A stretch of DNA of 64,000 nucleotides from contig JAFANP010000014.1 in the NCBI GenBank assembly GCA_019232625.1, forward strand, positions 1 to 64,000. The letters are read 5' to 3'. A program made the position numbers and the translations under genes. The notes below the pieces were generated by a model, which made no database searches, was not told the origin of the DNA, and saw nothing but the letters and a program-made list of their open reading frames with translations. Each line of letters begins with the position of its first letter. The first letter of the stretch is position 1. Shown here one piece after another: positions 24,875 through 33,024 of the stretch. Origin of the DNA: Alphaproteobacteria bacterium. Its GTDB lineage: Bacteria > Pseudomonadota > Alphaproteobacteria > Sphingomonadales > Sphingomonadaceae.

Positions 24875-26155
24875 ATGGGGAGCGAGGTCAATCGTATTCT
24901 GCTGGGTCTGGTCGGGATCGCGATCATTCTCGGGTTCGGAGTCCTGCTCTCCTCCAACCGGCGAGCGATCCGGCTGCGCATCGTCGCGGCCGCCTTCGCC
25001 CTCCAGGCCGGCTTCGCCTTCCTCGTCCTCGTCACGCCCTGGGGCGTGAAGCTGCTCAAGGGCATGGCGTTCGGCGTCTCCAACCTGCTCGGCTATGCGC
25101 GGGAGGGGACTCAATTCCTGTTCGGCGAGCTGGCGGTCCAATATGGCAACAAGGTCTTCGCCATCGCGGCCCTGCCGGTCATCATCTTCTTCGCCTCGCT
25201 CGTCTCCATCCTCTATTATCTCGGCATCATGCAGCGGGTCGTCCGCTGGATCGGCGGGGCGATCGGCTGGGTGACGGGCATCAGCCGCGTCGAGGCCCTG
25301 TCGGCGGCGGCGAACATCTTCGTCGGCCAGTCCGAATCCCCGCTGGTGGTTCGGCCCTATCTCGCCGCGCTGACTCCGGCGCAGCTCTTCACCGTCATGA
25401 CCGTCGGCATGGCCGGCGTGGCGGGGACGATCCTCGCCGCCTACGCCGCCCTGCTCGGCGACCCGGCCCTCCCCTATCTCCTCGCCGCCGCGTTCATGTC
25501 GGCGCCGGGCGGAATCCTCATGGCCAAGATCATGATGCCCGACGCGCCGCGCGACGACGAGCTGCCGCTCGAGGGCGGAGTGGCGCCGGCCGCCGACGAC
25601 AAGGTCGACGTCGCCGATACGTTCGAGGAGGGCGAGCAGCCGGCCAACATCATCATGGCCGCCGCTCAGGGCGCCCAGACGGGCGTCAAGCTGGCCGTCG
25701 CCGTGGGGGCGATGGTGCTCGCCTTCGTCGCCCTGGTGGCGCTCGCCAACGGCCTGCTCGGCGGCATAGGCGGCTGGTTCGGCTACCCGGCCCTCAGCTT
25801 CCAGGCGATCGTCGGCGTGATCTTCAAGCCGGTGATGTTCCTGATCGGCATACCGTGGAACGAGGCCGGCACGGCGGGCGGCCTGTTCGGCACCAAGGTG
25901 GTGCTGAACGAGTTCGTCGCCTTCATCGAGCTCGGCAAGCTCCAGGGCCTGTCGCCGCGCAGCGTCGCGATCGTCACCTTCGCGCTCTGCGGCTTCGCCA
26001 ATTTCAGCTCGATCGCCATCCAGATGGCGGTCACCGGCGGCCTCGCTCCCAACCAGCGGCCGGTCATCGCCCGGCTGGGGGTGAAAGCGCTGGTCGCGGG
26101 GTCGCTCGCCAACCTGATGAGCGCGGCGCTGGCGGGGCTGCTCCTTCCCGGCTAA
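24875..26155 (+). CDS. nupC: Concentrative nucleoside transporter (CNT/NupC family)
   Basis: A 426-aa inner-membrane nucleoside/cation symporter. Conserved CNT signatures are present: GQSESPLVVRPYL (nucleoside and Na/H binding), FMSAPGGILMAKI, and the second-half pair GLFGTKVVLNEFVAF and SSIAIQM. About ten membrane segments are visible, with an acidic cytoplasmic insertion between about residues 225 and 260 rich in Asp/Glu. GGGGGAAG precedes the ATG. Position directly after adenosine kinase and LOG supports purine nucleoside uptake. Confidence 0.94.
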   Translation: MGSEVNRILLGLVGIAIILGFGVLLSSNRRAIRLRIVAAAFALQAGFAFLVLVTPWGVKLLKGMAFGVSNLLGYAREGTQFLFGELAVQYGNKVFAIAALPVIIFFASLVSILYYLGIMQRVVRWIGGAIGWVTGISRVEALSAAANIFVGQSESPLVVRPYLAALTPAQLFTVMTVGMAGVAGTILAAYAALLGDPALPYLLAAAFMSAPGGILMAKIMMPDAPRDDELPLEGGVAPAADDKVDVADTFEEGEQPANIIMAAAQGAQTGVKLAVAVGAMVLAFVALVALANGLLGGIGGWFGYPALSFQAIVGVIFKPVMFLIGIPWNEAGTAGGLFGTKVVLNEFVAFIELGKLQGLSPRSVAIVTFALCGFANFSSIAIQMAVTGGLAPNQRPVIARLGVKALVAGSLANLMSAALAGLLLPG

Positions 26156-26224
26156 GCCGCCCCGCTTTCGAGTCGCCGCCGTCCGCAATGGCGGTGCGCA
26201 CCCCTTTTGCAGTAGAATGAGCCC

Positions 26225-27106
26225 ATGACCGATCTCGTCACGCCGAAGCGCGTCTTCCATCCCGCCCGCGAGGATGCGGCGGTCGGCAACCATCCGACCC
26301 AGGTCCCGCAGACCCAGCATCCGGCCTACCGCCTCGCCTTCCAGGACATGGACTTCCTGCTGCGCGAGGACCTTCGGCCGGTGCGCTTCCAGCTCGAGCT
26401 GCTGAAGCCCGAGCTGCTGCTCGACGAGGCGGGGATCGAATCGACCTTCGTCTTCTACGGCTCCGCCCGAATCCCGGAGCCCGACAAGGCGGATGCGCTC
26501 ATCGCCGCCGCCGGCACCGAATATCAGCGCAAGGTGGCCGAGAGCCTCAAGGCGAAATCGAAATATTATGACGAGGCCCGCCGCCTCGCCCGGATGGTGA
26601 GCCGCATCGGCCCGAAGGCGGACGGCAAGCGCCAGTTCGTCGTCTGCTCGGGCGGCGGCCCGTCGATCATGGAAGCGGCGAATCGCGGCGCGCACGACGA
26701 GGGGCAGGAATCGGTCGGCCTCAACATCACGTTGCGCCACGAGCAGATGCCCAATCCCTACGTCACTCCCAGCCTCAGCTTCCAGTTCCACTATTTCTCG
26801 CTGAGGAAGATGCACTTCCTGATCCGCGCCCGCGCCGTCGCGGTCTTCCCGGGCGGCTACGGCACGTTCGACGAGTGTTTCGAGCTTCTCACCCTCATCC
26901 AGACCGGCAAGATCAAGCCGATGCCGATCGTGCTGTTCGGCCGCGACTTCTGGGAGCGGGTGGTGAACTGGGAGGCGCTGGCCGAGGAGGGGACGATCAA
27001 TCCCGACGATCTCGACCTCTTCAAGTTCGTCGAGACGGCCGAGGAGGCGTGGGACTATGTCTGCGCTTATTGGGGCGAGAAGGGCGAGACTTTGGTCGCC
27101 GCCTGA
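26225..27106 (+). CDS. LOG-family Rossmann-fold protein, long form
   Basis: A 293-aa protein with an N-terminal extension of about 75 residues (HPTQVPQTQHPAYRLAF and onwards) before a LOG/lysine decarboxylase-like core: STFVFYGSARIPEP, FVVCSGGGPSIMEAANRGA and the catalytic FPGGYGTFDECFE. These long LOG proteins form a clade distinct from the short one at 24295-24864, and their nucleotide substrate is less clear. It is separated from nupC by 69 bp and is likely co-transcribed. Confidence 0.9.
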   Translation: MTDLVTPKRVFHPAREDAAVGNHPTQVPQTQHPAYRLAFQDMDFLLREDLRPVRFQLELLKPELLLDEAGIESTFVFYGSARIPEPDKADALIAAAGTEYQRKVAESLKAKSKYYDEARRLARMVSRIGPKADGKRQFVVCSGGGPSIMEAANRGAHDEGQESVGLNITLRHEQMPNPYVTPSLSFQFHYFSLRKMHFLIRARAVAVFPGGYGTFDECFELLTLIQTGKIKPMPIVLFGRDFWERVVNWEALAEEGTINPDDLDLFKFVETAEEAWDYVCAYWGEKGETLVAA

Positions 27107-27143
27107 ATTTGGCTTCGAACCGCCCCGGGACTAGAAGAGCGCC

Positions 27144-28091
27144 ATGGACACGATCTCCCCCACCCGCAAAGTCGCCTCGGTCTCGCTGGCCGCCTCGGAT
27201 ACGGATCCCGAGGGTTTCGCCCGAGAGCTCGGCGAGTCGTTCGAGCGCTACGGCTTCGCCATCGTCGCCGACCACGGCATCCCCGCCGATCTGATCGCCC
27301 GCGCCGAGGAGAAGGCGAAGGCCTTCTTCGCTCTGCCGGAGGCGGTGAAGCGCGGCTACAAGATCGAGGGCGGCGGCGGCGCCCGCGGCTACACGCCGTT
27401 CGGCATCGAGACCGCCAAGGGGGCGACCGCCTACGATCTCAAGGAATTCTGGCACGTCGGCCGCGAGCTGCCGCCCGGCCATCCCTATAGGGAAGTGATG
27501 GCGCCGAACGTCTGGCCGGAGGAGGTGCAGTCGTTCCGCGATACTTTCCTCGAGCTGTTCGCCGCCTTCGACCGGACCGGGCTTCGGATCCTCGAGGCGA
27601 TCGCCCGCCATCTCGGCCTCGCCTCCGATTTTTTCGCCGACACGGTGAGGGACGGCAATTCGGTCCTCCGACTGCTCCATTATCCGCCGACGCCGGGCGA
27701 CGGCCCCAACGTGCGCGCCGGGGCGCACGAGGACATCAACACCATCACCCTGCTGCTCGGCGCCGAGGAAGCGGGGCTGCAGCTGCTCGACCGGGACGGC
27801 AATTGGCTGCCGGTGACGCCGAACGAGGGGGAGCTGGCAGTCAATATCGGCGACATGCTCCAGCGCCTCACCAACAACGTTCTGCGCTCCACCACCCACC
27901 GGGTGGTCAACCCGCCGCCCGAGCGGCGCGGCCATTCGCGCTACTCGATGCCCTTCTTCCTCCATTTCCGTCCCGACTTCCTCATCGAGACCCTGCCGGA
28001 GTGCCTCGAAGGGCGGCCCAACCACTATCCCGAGCCGATCACCGCCCACGACTACCTCCTGGAGCGGCTCCGCGAGATCAAGCTGGCGTGA
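27144..28091 (+). CDS. 2-oxoglutarate/Fe(II) oxygenase of the isopenicillin N synthase-like family
   Basis: A 315-aa enzyme with an N-terminal DIOX_N domain (residues 10-130) and a C-terminal 2OG-FeII_Oxy domain. The facial triad is visible as His and Asp in RAGAHEDINTITLL and the distal His in STTHRVVNP; RYSMPFF supplies the Arg-x-Ser that binds the 2-oxoglutarate carboxylate. Bacterial members are mostly uncharacterised oxygenases, so a beta-lactam role should not be assumed. It starts 37 bp after the LOG gene. Confidence 0.87.
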   Translation: MDTISPTRKVASVSLAASDTDPEGFARELGESFERYGFAIVADHGIPADLIARAEEKAKAFFALPEAVKRGYKIEGGGGARGYTPFGIETAKGATAYDLKEFWHVGRELPPGHPYREVMAPNVWPEEVQSFRDTFLELFAAFDRTGLRILEAIARHLGLASDFFADTVRDGNSVLRLLHYPPTPGDGPNVRAGAHEDINTITLLLGAEEAGLQLLDRDGNWLPVTPNEGELAVNIGDMLQRLTNNVLRSTTHRVVNPPPERRGHSRYSMPFFLHFRPDFLIETLPECLEGRPNHYPEPITAHDYLLERLREIKLA

Positions 28092-28104
28092 GGCGCTAAG
28101 CACA

Positions 28105-28201
28105 CTGGGGTCACACCGGACTTGATCCGGGGTCCACCTTCTTCCCGCCCACGCCTCGAAGGAAGCCGCCCCCTCCCCCCTCCCTGCGTGCAGGGAGGGG
28201 G
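28105..28201. repeat. Intergenic repeat pair between oxygenase and cytidine deaminase genes
   Basis: Two elements lie in this convergent gap. CCGGACTTGATCCGG (from about 28118) is a palindromic motif common in sphingomonad intergenic regions. CCCCCTCCCTG-N4-CAGGGAGGGGG (28176-28201) is a perfect palindrome abutting the cytidine deaminase stop; it resembles the C/G-rich palindrome at 342-359 between tolQ and tolR. It may fold as a transcript-end hairpin but has no U-tract. Confidence 0.65.
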
Positions 28202-28202
28202 A

Positions 28203-28649
28203 TCAGCCGGAATCCCGCAGATTGTCGGGACCGAAGCCGTGGGGGATCAGCGCGGAGATGCGGTCCGTTCGGGTCCTGGTGCCGTCGCCGTTGGACGAGA
28301 TCACCTCGACGTCGAGGCCGGCCCGCTGGGCGGCTTCCAGGATCGACTGGCGGCAGCCGCCGCAGGAGGTGACGACCGATTCGCCCTTGAGCGCCGCGCC
28401 CGACCCGTCGCCGCCGCTCACCGCGATCCGCGCCACCCGCTCGAGGCCGAACGCCGCCTGCGCCGCGGTCAGCGCCGCGATCTCCGCGCAGACGCCGAGC
28501 CGGTAGCAGGCATTCTCCATGTTGGCGCCGGTGACGATCTCGCCGTCGACCGATTCGATCGCGCAGCCGACGCTGAAGCCCGAATAAGGCGCATAGGCGC
28601 GCAACGCTGCGGCGCGGGCGCGCTCGACGAGATCCGTTATGTCGCTCAT
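28203..28649 (-). CDS. cdd: Cytidine deaminase (homotetrameric type)
   Basis: A 148-aa zinc deaminase. Zinc ligands and catalytic Glu are in the CAE of LGVCAEIAALTAAQ and the two Cys of SCGGCRQSILE; YAPYSGFSVGCAIE is the N-terminal signature. It converts cytidine and deoxycytidine to uridine and deoxyuridine. Length is at the upper end of the tetrameric class owing to a short C-terminal extension. It lies beside the nucleoside salvage operon but on the opposite strand. Confidence 0.92.
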   Translation of the reverse strand: MSDITDLVERARAAALRAYAPYSGFSVGCAIESVDGEIVTGANMENACYRLGVCAEIAALTAAQAAFGLERVARIAVSGGDGSGAALKGESVVTSCGGCRQSILEAAQRAGLDVEVISSNGDGTRTRTDRISALIPHGFGPDNLRDSG

Positions 28650-28809
28650 CCCGCTTTCATAGGGCCGGTGCGGCGAATGGGTAGAGGCTCTGGCGCTCCT
28701 TGCGCGCGGCTTTATGGATAGGCCGCAGCCGCGGAAGGGCGAACCGCTTCAAATATAGTGGAAATCGTCGCTTCCGCCGCCGTCCGCCGCTGTTTTCGAG
28801 GAGCCCTCC

Positions 28810-29655
28810 ATGCCCCGCCCCGCCCGCTTCGCCCTCGCCGTTGCCGCTCTTGCGGCCCTGGCCTCCTCCTCCTCCGCCTTCGCGTGGGGCAAGACCGGTC
28901 ATCGCACCGTCGCCGCCATCGCCGACCGCGGGCTCAGCGCGGAGGCCCGCGCCCATGTCCGCCTGCTGCTCGGCAGCGAGAGCCTGGACGAGGCGGCGAC
29001 CTGGCCGGACGACATGCGCTCCGATCCCGACCCCTTCTGGCAGGCGACCGCCACCCCCTGGCACTACGTCACCGTCGGAGGAAGCGACTATGACGCCGCA
29101 CCGCCCGAGGGCGACGCGGTGACCGCGCTGCGCCATTTCCGCGCGGTGCTGCTCGATCCGCGCGCCTCGCTCGCCGAGAAGCAGACGGCGCTGCGCTTCA
29201 TCGTCCACCTCGTCGGCGACCTCCACCAGCCGCTCCACGCCGGCGCGCCCGGCGATCGCGGCGGCAACGCCGTCAAGGTCACCTTCGCCGGCAAGCCGAC
29301 CAACCTCCATTCCGTCTGGGATTCGGGCCTCGTCGACGACGAGCAGCTCTCCTTCACCGAGCTCGCCGAGCGGCTGGAGCGGCGGACGACCCCCGAGGAG
29401 GTGATAGCCTGGAGCGATCCCGATCCGCTCGACTGGATCCGCGAGAGCGTGGCCATCCGCCCGAGCGTCTACCCCCAGGGCACGACCGAGCTCGGCTGGG
29501 ACTATATCTACAAGTTCCGGCCGGTCATGGAGCGCCGGCTGCAGCAGGGCGGCGTTCGCCTCGCCGCCTATCTCAACGACCTTTACGCGGCGCGCCGGAC
29601 GCCCGAGCCGCCGACCCACCCCGGCGGGCGCACCCGCCGCCACCGCCGCGGCTGA
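28810..29655 (+). CDS. Secreted S1/P1-type zinc nuclease
   Basis: A 281-aa protein with a signal peptide ending at SAFA, so that the mature chain begins WGKTGH; the N-terminal Trp and His-6 are zinc ligands in this family. The remaining ligands are visible in TWPDDM, PWHYV, HLVGDLHQPLHAG and NLHSVWDSG, giving a complete trinuclear zinc site. S1/P1 enzymes degrade single-stranded DNA and RNA and release 3'-phosphate. The C-terminus is a basic Pro/Arg-rich tail. A periplasmic or extracellular nuclease would feed nucleosides to the nearby salvage genes (inference). Confidence 0.92.
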   Translation: MPRPARFALAVAALAALASSSSAFAWGKTGHRTVAAIADRGLSAEARAHVRLLLGSESLDEAATWPDDMRSDPDPFWQATATPWHYVTVGGSDYDAAPPEGDAVTALRHFRAVLLDPRASLAEKQTALRFIVHLVGDLHQPLHAGAPGDRGGNAVKVTFAGKPTNLHSVWDSGLVDDEQLSFTELAERLERRTTPEEVIAWSDPDPLDWIRESVAIRPSVYPQGTTELGWDYIYKFRPVMERRLQQGGVRLAAYLNDLYAARRTPEPPTHPGGRTRRHRRG

Positions 29656-29674
29656 GCCTGGGCCGGCCGCGCGG

Positions 29675-30580
29675 TCAGGCGGTCTCCGCCATGAAGTCGC
29701 GTATCGCGGAGGTGACCGTGTCGGGCTCCTCCCAGGGGATGAAGTGGCCCGCGCTCGCCGACGTGACGAGGCGCAGGTCCTCGACCAGCGCATGGAGGCC
29801 GGCGAGCTGGACCGGCAGCAGCGCCTCGTCGCGCAGCCCCCAGATCACCAGGGTCGGCGGCCGGACGGAGGGGAAAGGCGCGTGGAGCCAGAGCGGCTTC
29901 TTCGCCTCCTCGCCCATTGCCGGCACCTCGACCTTGGCCGCCCGGTACCAGTTCAGCATCGACGTCAGCACGCCCTCCTGCGACCATTCATCGAGATATT
30001 CCTGCCGCTCCTCGGGCGTGATCCGGGTAAGGTCGGCGTGGCTGCCGAAGGTCTTGTCGAAGAAGGCGCCGAGCCCCATCGCCTTGATCCCGGCCTCCAT
30101 GAGCGGGCTGCGGAAGGCGCGGATATATTGGGAGGCCGCGCGCTGCGCCTCGTCGTCGATCAGGCTTTCCTGGAAAATCCTCGGATGCGGGGCGTTGACG
30201 ACGACGAGCCGCTTCACCCGCAGCGGGTGGGACAGAGCCGTCGCCCATGCCACCGCGCCGCCCCAGTCGTGGCCGACGAGGGTGAAATGCTTCAGCTCCA
30301 GCGCGTCGGCGAGGGCCATGACGTCGGCGACGATCCTCCCCGTCTCGTAATTCTCGACCCCGACCGGCTTGTCCGAGCCGGCGAACCCCCTTTGGTCCGG
30401 CGCCACCACGAAAAAATCCCGGGCCAGGTCGGGGAGCTGGTGGCGCCAGGTGCGGTGGGATTCGGGAAAGCCGTGGAGGAAGAGGATCGGCTCCGCCCCG
30501 TCCTTGCCGCCCGAGCGGACGTTGAGGGTCACGCCGGTGGAGAGGGGGATTAGGCGGGTGGCGAGCTCGGTCATCGTCAT
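29675..30580 (-). CDS. Alpha/beta hydrolase, epoxide hydrolase/haloacetate dehalogenase-like
   Basis: A 301-aa cytoplasmic hydrolase. FLHGFPESHRTWR forms the oxyanion region, VGHDWGGAVAW contains an Asp nucleophile, VIWGLRDEALLP the acid, and SAGHFIPWEEP the catalytic His. The Asp nucleophile with HGFPES is typical of soluble epoxide hydrolases and fluoroacetate dehalogenases; sequence alone does not separate these. The start may be either of two ATGs two codons apart. It precedes pirin's 3' end on the same strand by only 10 bp and is likely the last gene of a bolA-pirin-hydrolase operon. Confidence 0.88.
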   Translation of the reverse strand: MTMTELATRLIPLSTGVTLNVRSGGKDGAEPILFLHGFPESHRTWRHQLPDLARDFFVVAPDQRGFAGSDKPVGVENYETGRIVADVMALADALELKHFTLVGHDWGGAVAWATALSHPLRVKRLVVVNAPHPRIFQESLIDDEAQRAASQYIRAFRSPLMEAGIKAMGLGAFFDKTFGSHADLTRITPEERQEYLDEWSQEGVLTSMLNWYRAAKVEVPAMGEEAKKPLWLHAPFPSVRPPTLVIWGLRDEALLPVQLAGLHALVEDLRLVTSASAGHFIPWEEPDTVTSAIRDFMAETA

Positions 30581-30590
30581 TGCCCCCGGC

Positions 30591-31502
30591 TCAGGGATAG
30601 CTCACCGTCAGCGGGCGCTGAACGGGAAGAGGGATATATTCGCCGCTGTCGTCGGGGGGCAGGACGAAGCGGCCTTGGCGCCAATCGTCCTTGGCCTGCT
30701 GGATCCGCTCGCGGCGCGACGAGACGAAGTTCCACCAGACGTGGCGCGGCCCGTCGAGCGGGGCGCCGCCGCAGAGCATGACGTGGGCGCCCGCGGCCGA
30801 ACGCAAGGTGGCGGAGACGCCGGGCCGGAGCACGTAGAGGACGCTGCGCTCGAGCGGCAGGCCGTCGAGGCTCGCTTCGCCTTCCGCGACGTAGAGGGCC
30901 CGCTCGTCCGCCTCCGGGTCGATCGGCATGGCGCCGCCCGCGTCGAGGTTGATGTCGGCGTAGATCGTCTCGGAATGGCAGGTGACGGGAGAGGCGGCGC
31001 CCCACAGAGTCCCCATCACCACGCGGGCGGCCGCGCCGGCGCCCTCCACCACCGGCAGGCGATCCTTGGAAGTGTGCTCGAAGGCGGGCGCGATCTCCTC
31101 CTTGGCCGAGGGCAAGGCGAGCCAGGTCTGGATGCCGCTCAGCTCCGGCCCGTCGGCGCGGAGCCGGGCGGGCGAGCGCTCGGAATGGGCGATGCCCCGC
31201 CCGGCGGTCATCAGGTTGACCGCCCCGGGCTCGATCGTCGCGAAGGTGCCGAGGCTGTCGCGATGGTCGATGGCGCCGGCGAAAAGATAGGTGACGGTGG
31301 CGAGGTTGATGTGGGGGTGGGGCCTCACGTCGATCCCGCCGCCCTCGGCCAGCTTCGCCGGGCCCATCTGGTCGAAGAAGATGAACGGCCCGACCGTCGT
31401 ACGCTCGCGGTGCGGCAGGGTGCGGTGGACCTTGAACCCGCCGAGATCGTGCGTGGTGGGATGAAGGGTCTGGAAGATCGGCTCCTCGCTCATGACGGTC
31501 AC
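30591..31502 (-). CDS. Pirin-family bicupin
   Basis: A 303-aa two-cupin protein. The N-terminal cupin carries the pirin metal motif PHPHINLATVTYLFAG with a further HRDS His and the GRGIAHSER segment; the C-terminal Pirin_C domain follows. Bacterial pirins bind iron and some have quercetinase or regulatory activity. The ATG overlaps the bolA stop as ATGA; an in-frame ATG three codons later is also possible. The C-terminal tail (DSGEYIPLP) is typical. Confidence 0.9.
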   Translation of the reverse strand: MTVMSEEPIFQTLHPTTHDLGGFKVHRTLPHRERTTVGPFIFFDQMGPAKLAEGGGIDVRPHPHINLATVTYLFAGAIDHRDSLGTFATIEPGAVNLMTAGRGIAHSERSPARLRADGPELSGIQTWLALPSAKEEIAPAFEHTSKDRLPVVEGAGAAARVVMGTLWGAASPVTCHSETIYADINLDAGGAMPIDPEADERALYVAEGEASLDGLPLERSVLYVLRPGVSATLRSAAGAHVMLCGGAPLDGPRHVWWNFVSSRRERIQQAKDDWRQGRFVLPPDDSGEYIPLPVQRPLTVSYP

Positions 31503-31783
31503 TCCCCCGGCGCCTTCGCCTTGATGGCAAGCGCGTGAATACGCGTTTCGATGAGATCCGCCAGCGCCGCGTTCACGGCCCGCTGGCGCGCGACCCGGCT
31601 CATCCCGGCGAATCGGGCGGCGACCAGCTCGACGGTGAAGTGGCTTTCGCCGCTGCCGTCGTCGCCGGCGTGGCCGCGATGCCGGGCGCTGTCGTTGGTC
31701 ACGTCGAGATGCTCGGGAGCGAGGCTGGCGCGGAGGCGTTGTTCGATTTCGGCCGCGAGGCCGCCGGTGGAAGGCTGGGTCAT
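31499..31783 (-). CDS. BolA family protein
   Basis: A 94-aa single-domain protein with EIEQRLRASLAPEHLDVTNDS, a loop containing HRGH, then SHFTVELVAARFAGMSRVARQRAVNAAL and the final HALAIKAKAP. The SHF-...-F-G-S/MSRVxRQR pattern is diagnostic. BolA proteins partner monothiol glutaredoxins in iron-sulphur trafficking; the conserved His residues for shared cluster binding are present. It heads a bolA-pirin-hydrolase operon and is divergent from the J-domain gene, 39 bp away. Confidence 0.92.
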   Translation of the reverse strand: MTQPSTGGLAAEIEQRLRASLAPEHLDVTNDSARHRGHAGDDGSGESHFTVELVAARFAGMSRVARQRAVNAALADLIETRIHALAIKAKAPGE

Positions 31784-31822
31784 CGGAGCCTATATAGGAC
31801 GGCTGAGCCGGAAAGGGAGAAA

Positions 31823-32416
31823 GTGGCGAGTTCGCAAGGGAGGCAGGCGCGGTTTCACGGACGGATGGCGGGCGGCGGGCGCTGCGCCCATCCCGGCTGC
31901 GACGAGGCGGGGGAGTTCCGGGCTCCGGGCGAGGCCCGGCCGGATTTCGACGGTCCGGGCCAGTGGCGCTGGCTGTGCCTCGACCATGTCCGGGAGTTCA
32001 ACGCCCGCTACAACTACTTTTCGGGCATGAGCACCGACGAGATCGAGGCCGCGCAAAATCCCTATGGCGGCTGGGACCGCGAGACCCGCGCCTTCGCCAC
32101 CGGCGGCGCCGACGCCCCGCCGCGCTGGGCCGATTTCGCCGATCCTCTGGACGCGATCGGCGCCCGCTTCCGCCGAGCCCCCGCGGGCGAGGCGCCGCGC
32201 GGCGACGGGCGCGAGCTCAGCGGCGAGGACCGCCGGAACCTGAAGACGCTCGGCCTCGCCGCGGATGCCGACCGCCGCGGCCTGCGCCGGCGCTACGCCG
32301 AGCTGCTCCGCCGCTACCATCCCGATCACAATGGCGGCGACCGCAGCCACGAAGGCACGCTCCAGGCGGTGATCGAGGCCTATACCCGGCTCAAGTCGCG
32401 GCCCGCCTTCGCCTGA
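31823..32416 (+). CDS. C-terminal J-domain protein with Cys-rich N-terminus
   Basis: A 197-aa protein. The N-terminus has CAHPGC and a later WLCLDHVREFN, a possible Cys/His metal site, followed by YNYFSGMSTDEIE. The C-terminal 60 residues form a J-domain: KTLGLAADADRRGLRRRYAELL, RRYHPDHNGG with an intact HPD, and a final helix. It would recruit DnaK. I use GTG 31823, preceded by AAAGGGAGAAA, because upstream in-frame sequence is the shadow of bolA. Its 3' end overlaps the next gene on the opposite strand by 37 bp. Confidence 0.88.
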   Translation: MASSQGRQARFHGRMAGGGRCAHPGCDEAGEFRAPGEARPDFDGPGQWRWLCLDHVREFNARYNYFSGMSTDEIEAAQNPYGGWDRETRAFATGGADAPPRWADFADPLDAIGARFRRAPAGEAPRGDGRELSGEDRRNLKTLGLAADADRRGLRRRYAELLRRYHPDHNGGDRSHEGTLQAVIEAYTRLKSRPAFA

Positions 32417-32928
32417 GGCGGGGCGTCGCGGTCCGGCCCGTCCTCGAGGATCGTCTCGCGGGCGAGGCGCAGCTCCCGGATCCCGGCCGCGGTCGACCAG
32501 CCCCAGACCAGGTGGACGGCGATCATCAGCGCGTTTCGGCGCGCGGGATGGCGTGTCGCGGGGGCCAGCGTCCCGACCGCCGGGATCCAGCCCATGTAGC
32601 TCGCCAGCCAGACGGCGAGGCCGGCCGCCGCGCCGGTGCGCTTCTTCGGGTCCGGGTTCATCGCCGCGATGACCGCGCCCATCGCCGCGCCGTAGAGGAA
32701 GTGGGTGGCGGTGGTGACGTCCTTCGCCGCGTCGCCCGCGAGCGGGATGCCGATCTGCCGCGATCCTGAATCGACGATCTCCCGCGGAGTCAGCGGATAG
32801 CGTTCCTCCTCCGGCAGGCGGCGGTGCAGGCGCCGCATCGCCGCGGTCATCGCCATGGTGCCGGCGAAGCCGGCGATGCCGCCGATCAGCAGCCTGGTAG
32901 AGAGCTTCAGCCTGTCGTCCTTCAACAT
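32380..32928 (-). CDS. Membrane protein resembling YagU/DUF1440
   Basis: A 182-aa protein with about four membrane segments, beginning STRLLIGGIAGFAGTMAMTAAM, with a middle region ATHFLYGAAMGAVIAAM and VWLASYMGWIPAVG, and a C-terminal hydrophilic tail. The Gly-rich first helix and the WIPAVG region recall YagU/DUF1440 inner-membrane proteins, but I hold this assignment loosely. ATG 32928 is chosen over one eight codons upstream. It overlaps the J-domain gene tail-to-tail. Confidence 0.65.
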   Translation of the reverse strand: MLKDDRLKLSTRLLIGGIAGFAGTMAMTAAMRRLHRRLPEEERYPLTPREIVDSGSRQIGIPLAGDAAKDVTTATHFLYGAAMGAVIAAMNPDPKKRTGAAAGLAVWLASYMGWIPAVGTLAPATRHPARRNALMIAVHLVWGWSTAAGIRELRLARETILEDGPDRDAPPQAKAGRDLSRV

Positions 32929-33024
32929 CGAACCTCTTCGCCACGGCCGCACGGCCCGCTTGCGCGCCCTGCTTGAACGCGCAGGGCGTGAATAGGATCG
33001 AGCCGGGCTGGGCGCAACGCGCCC

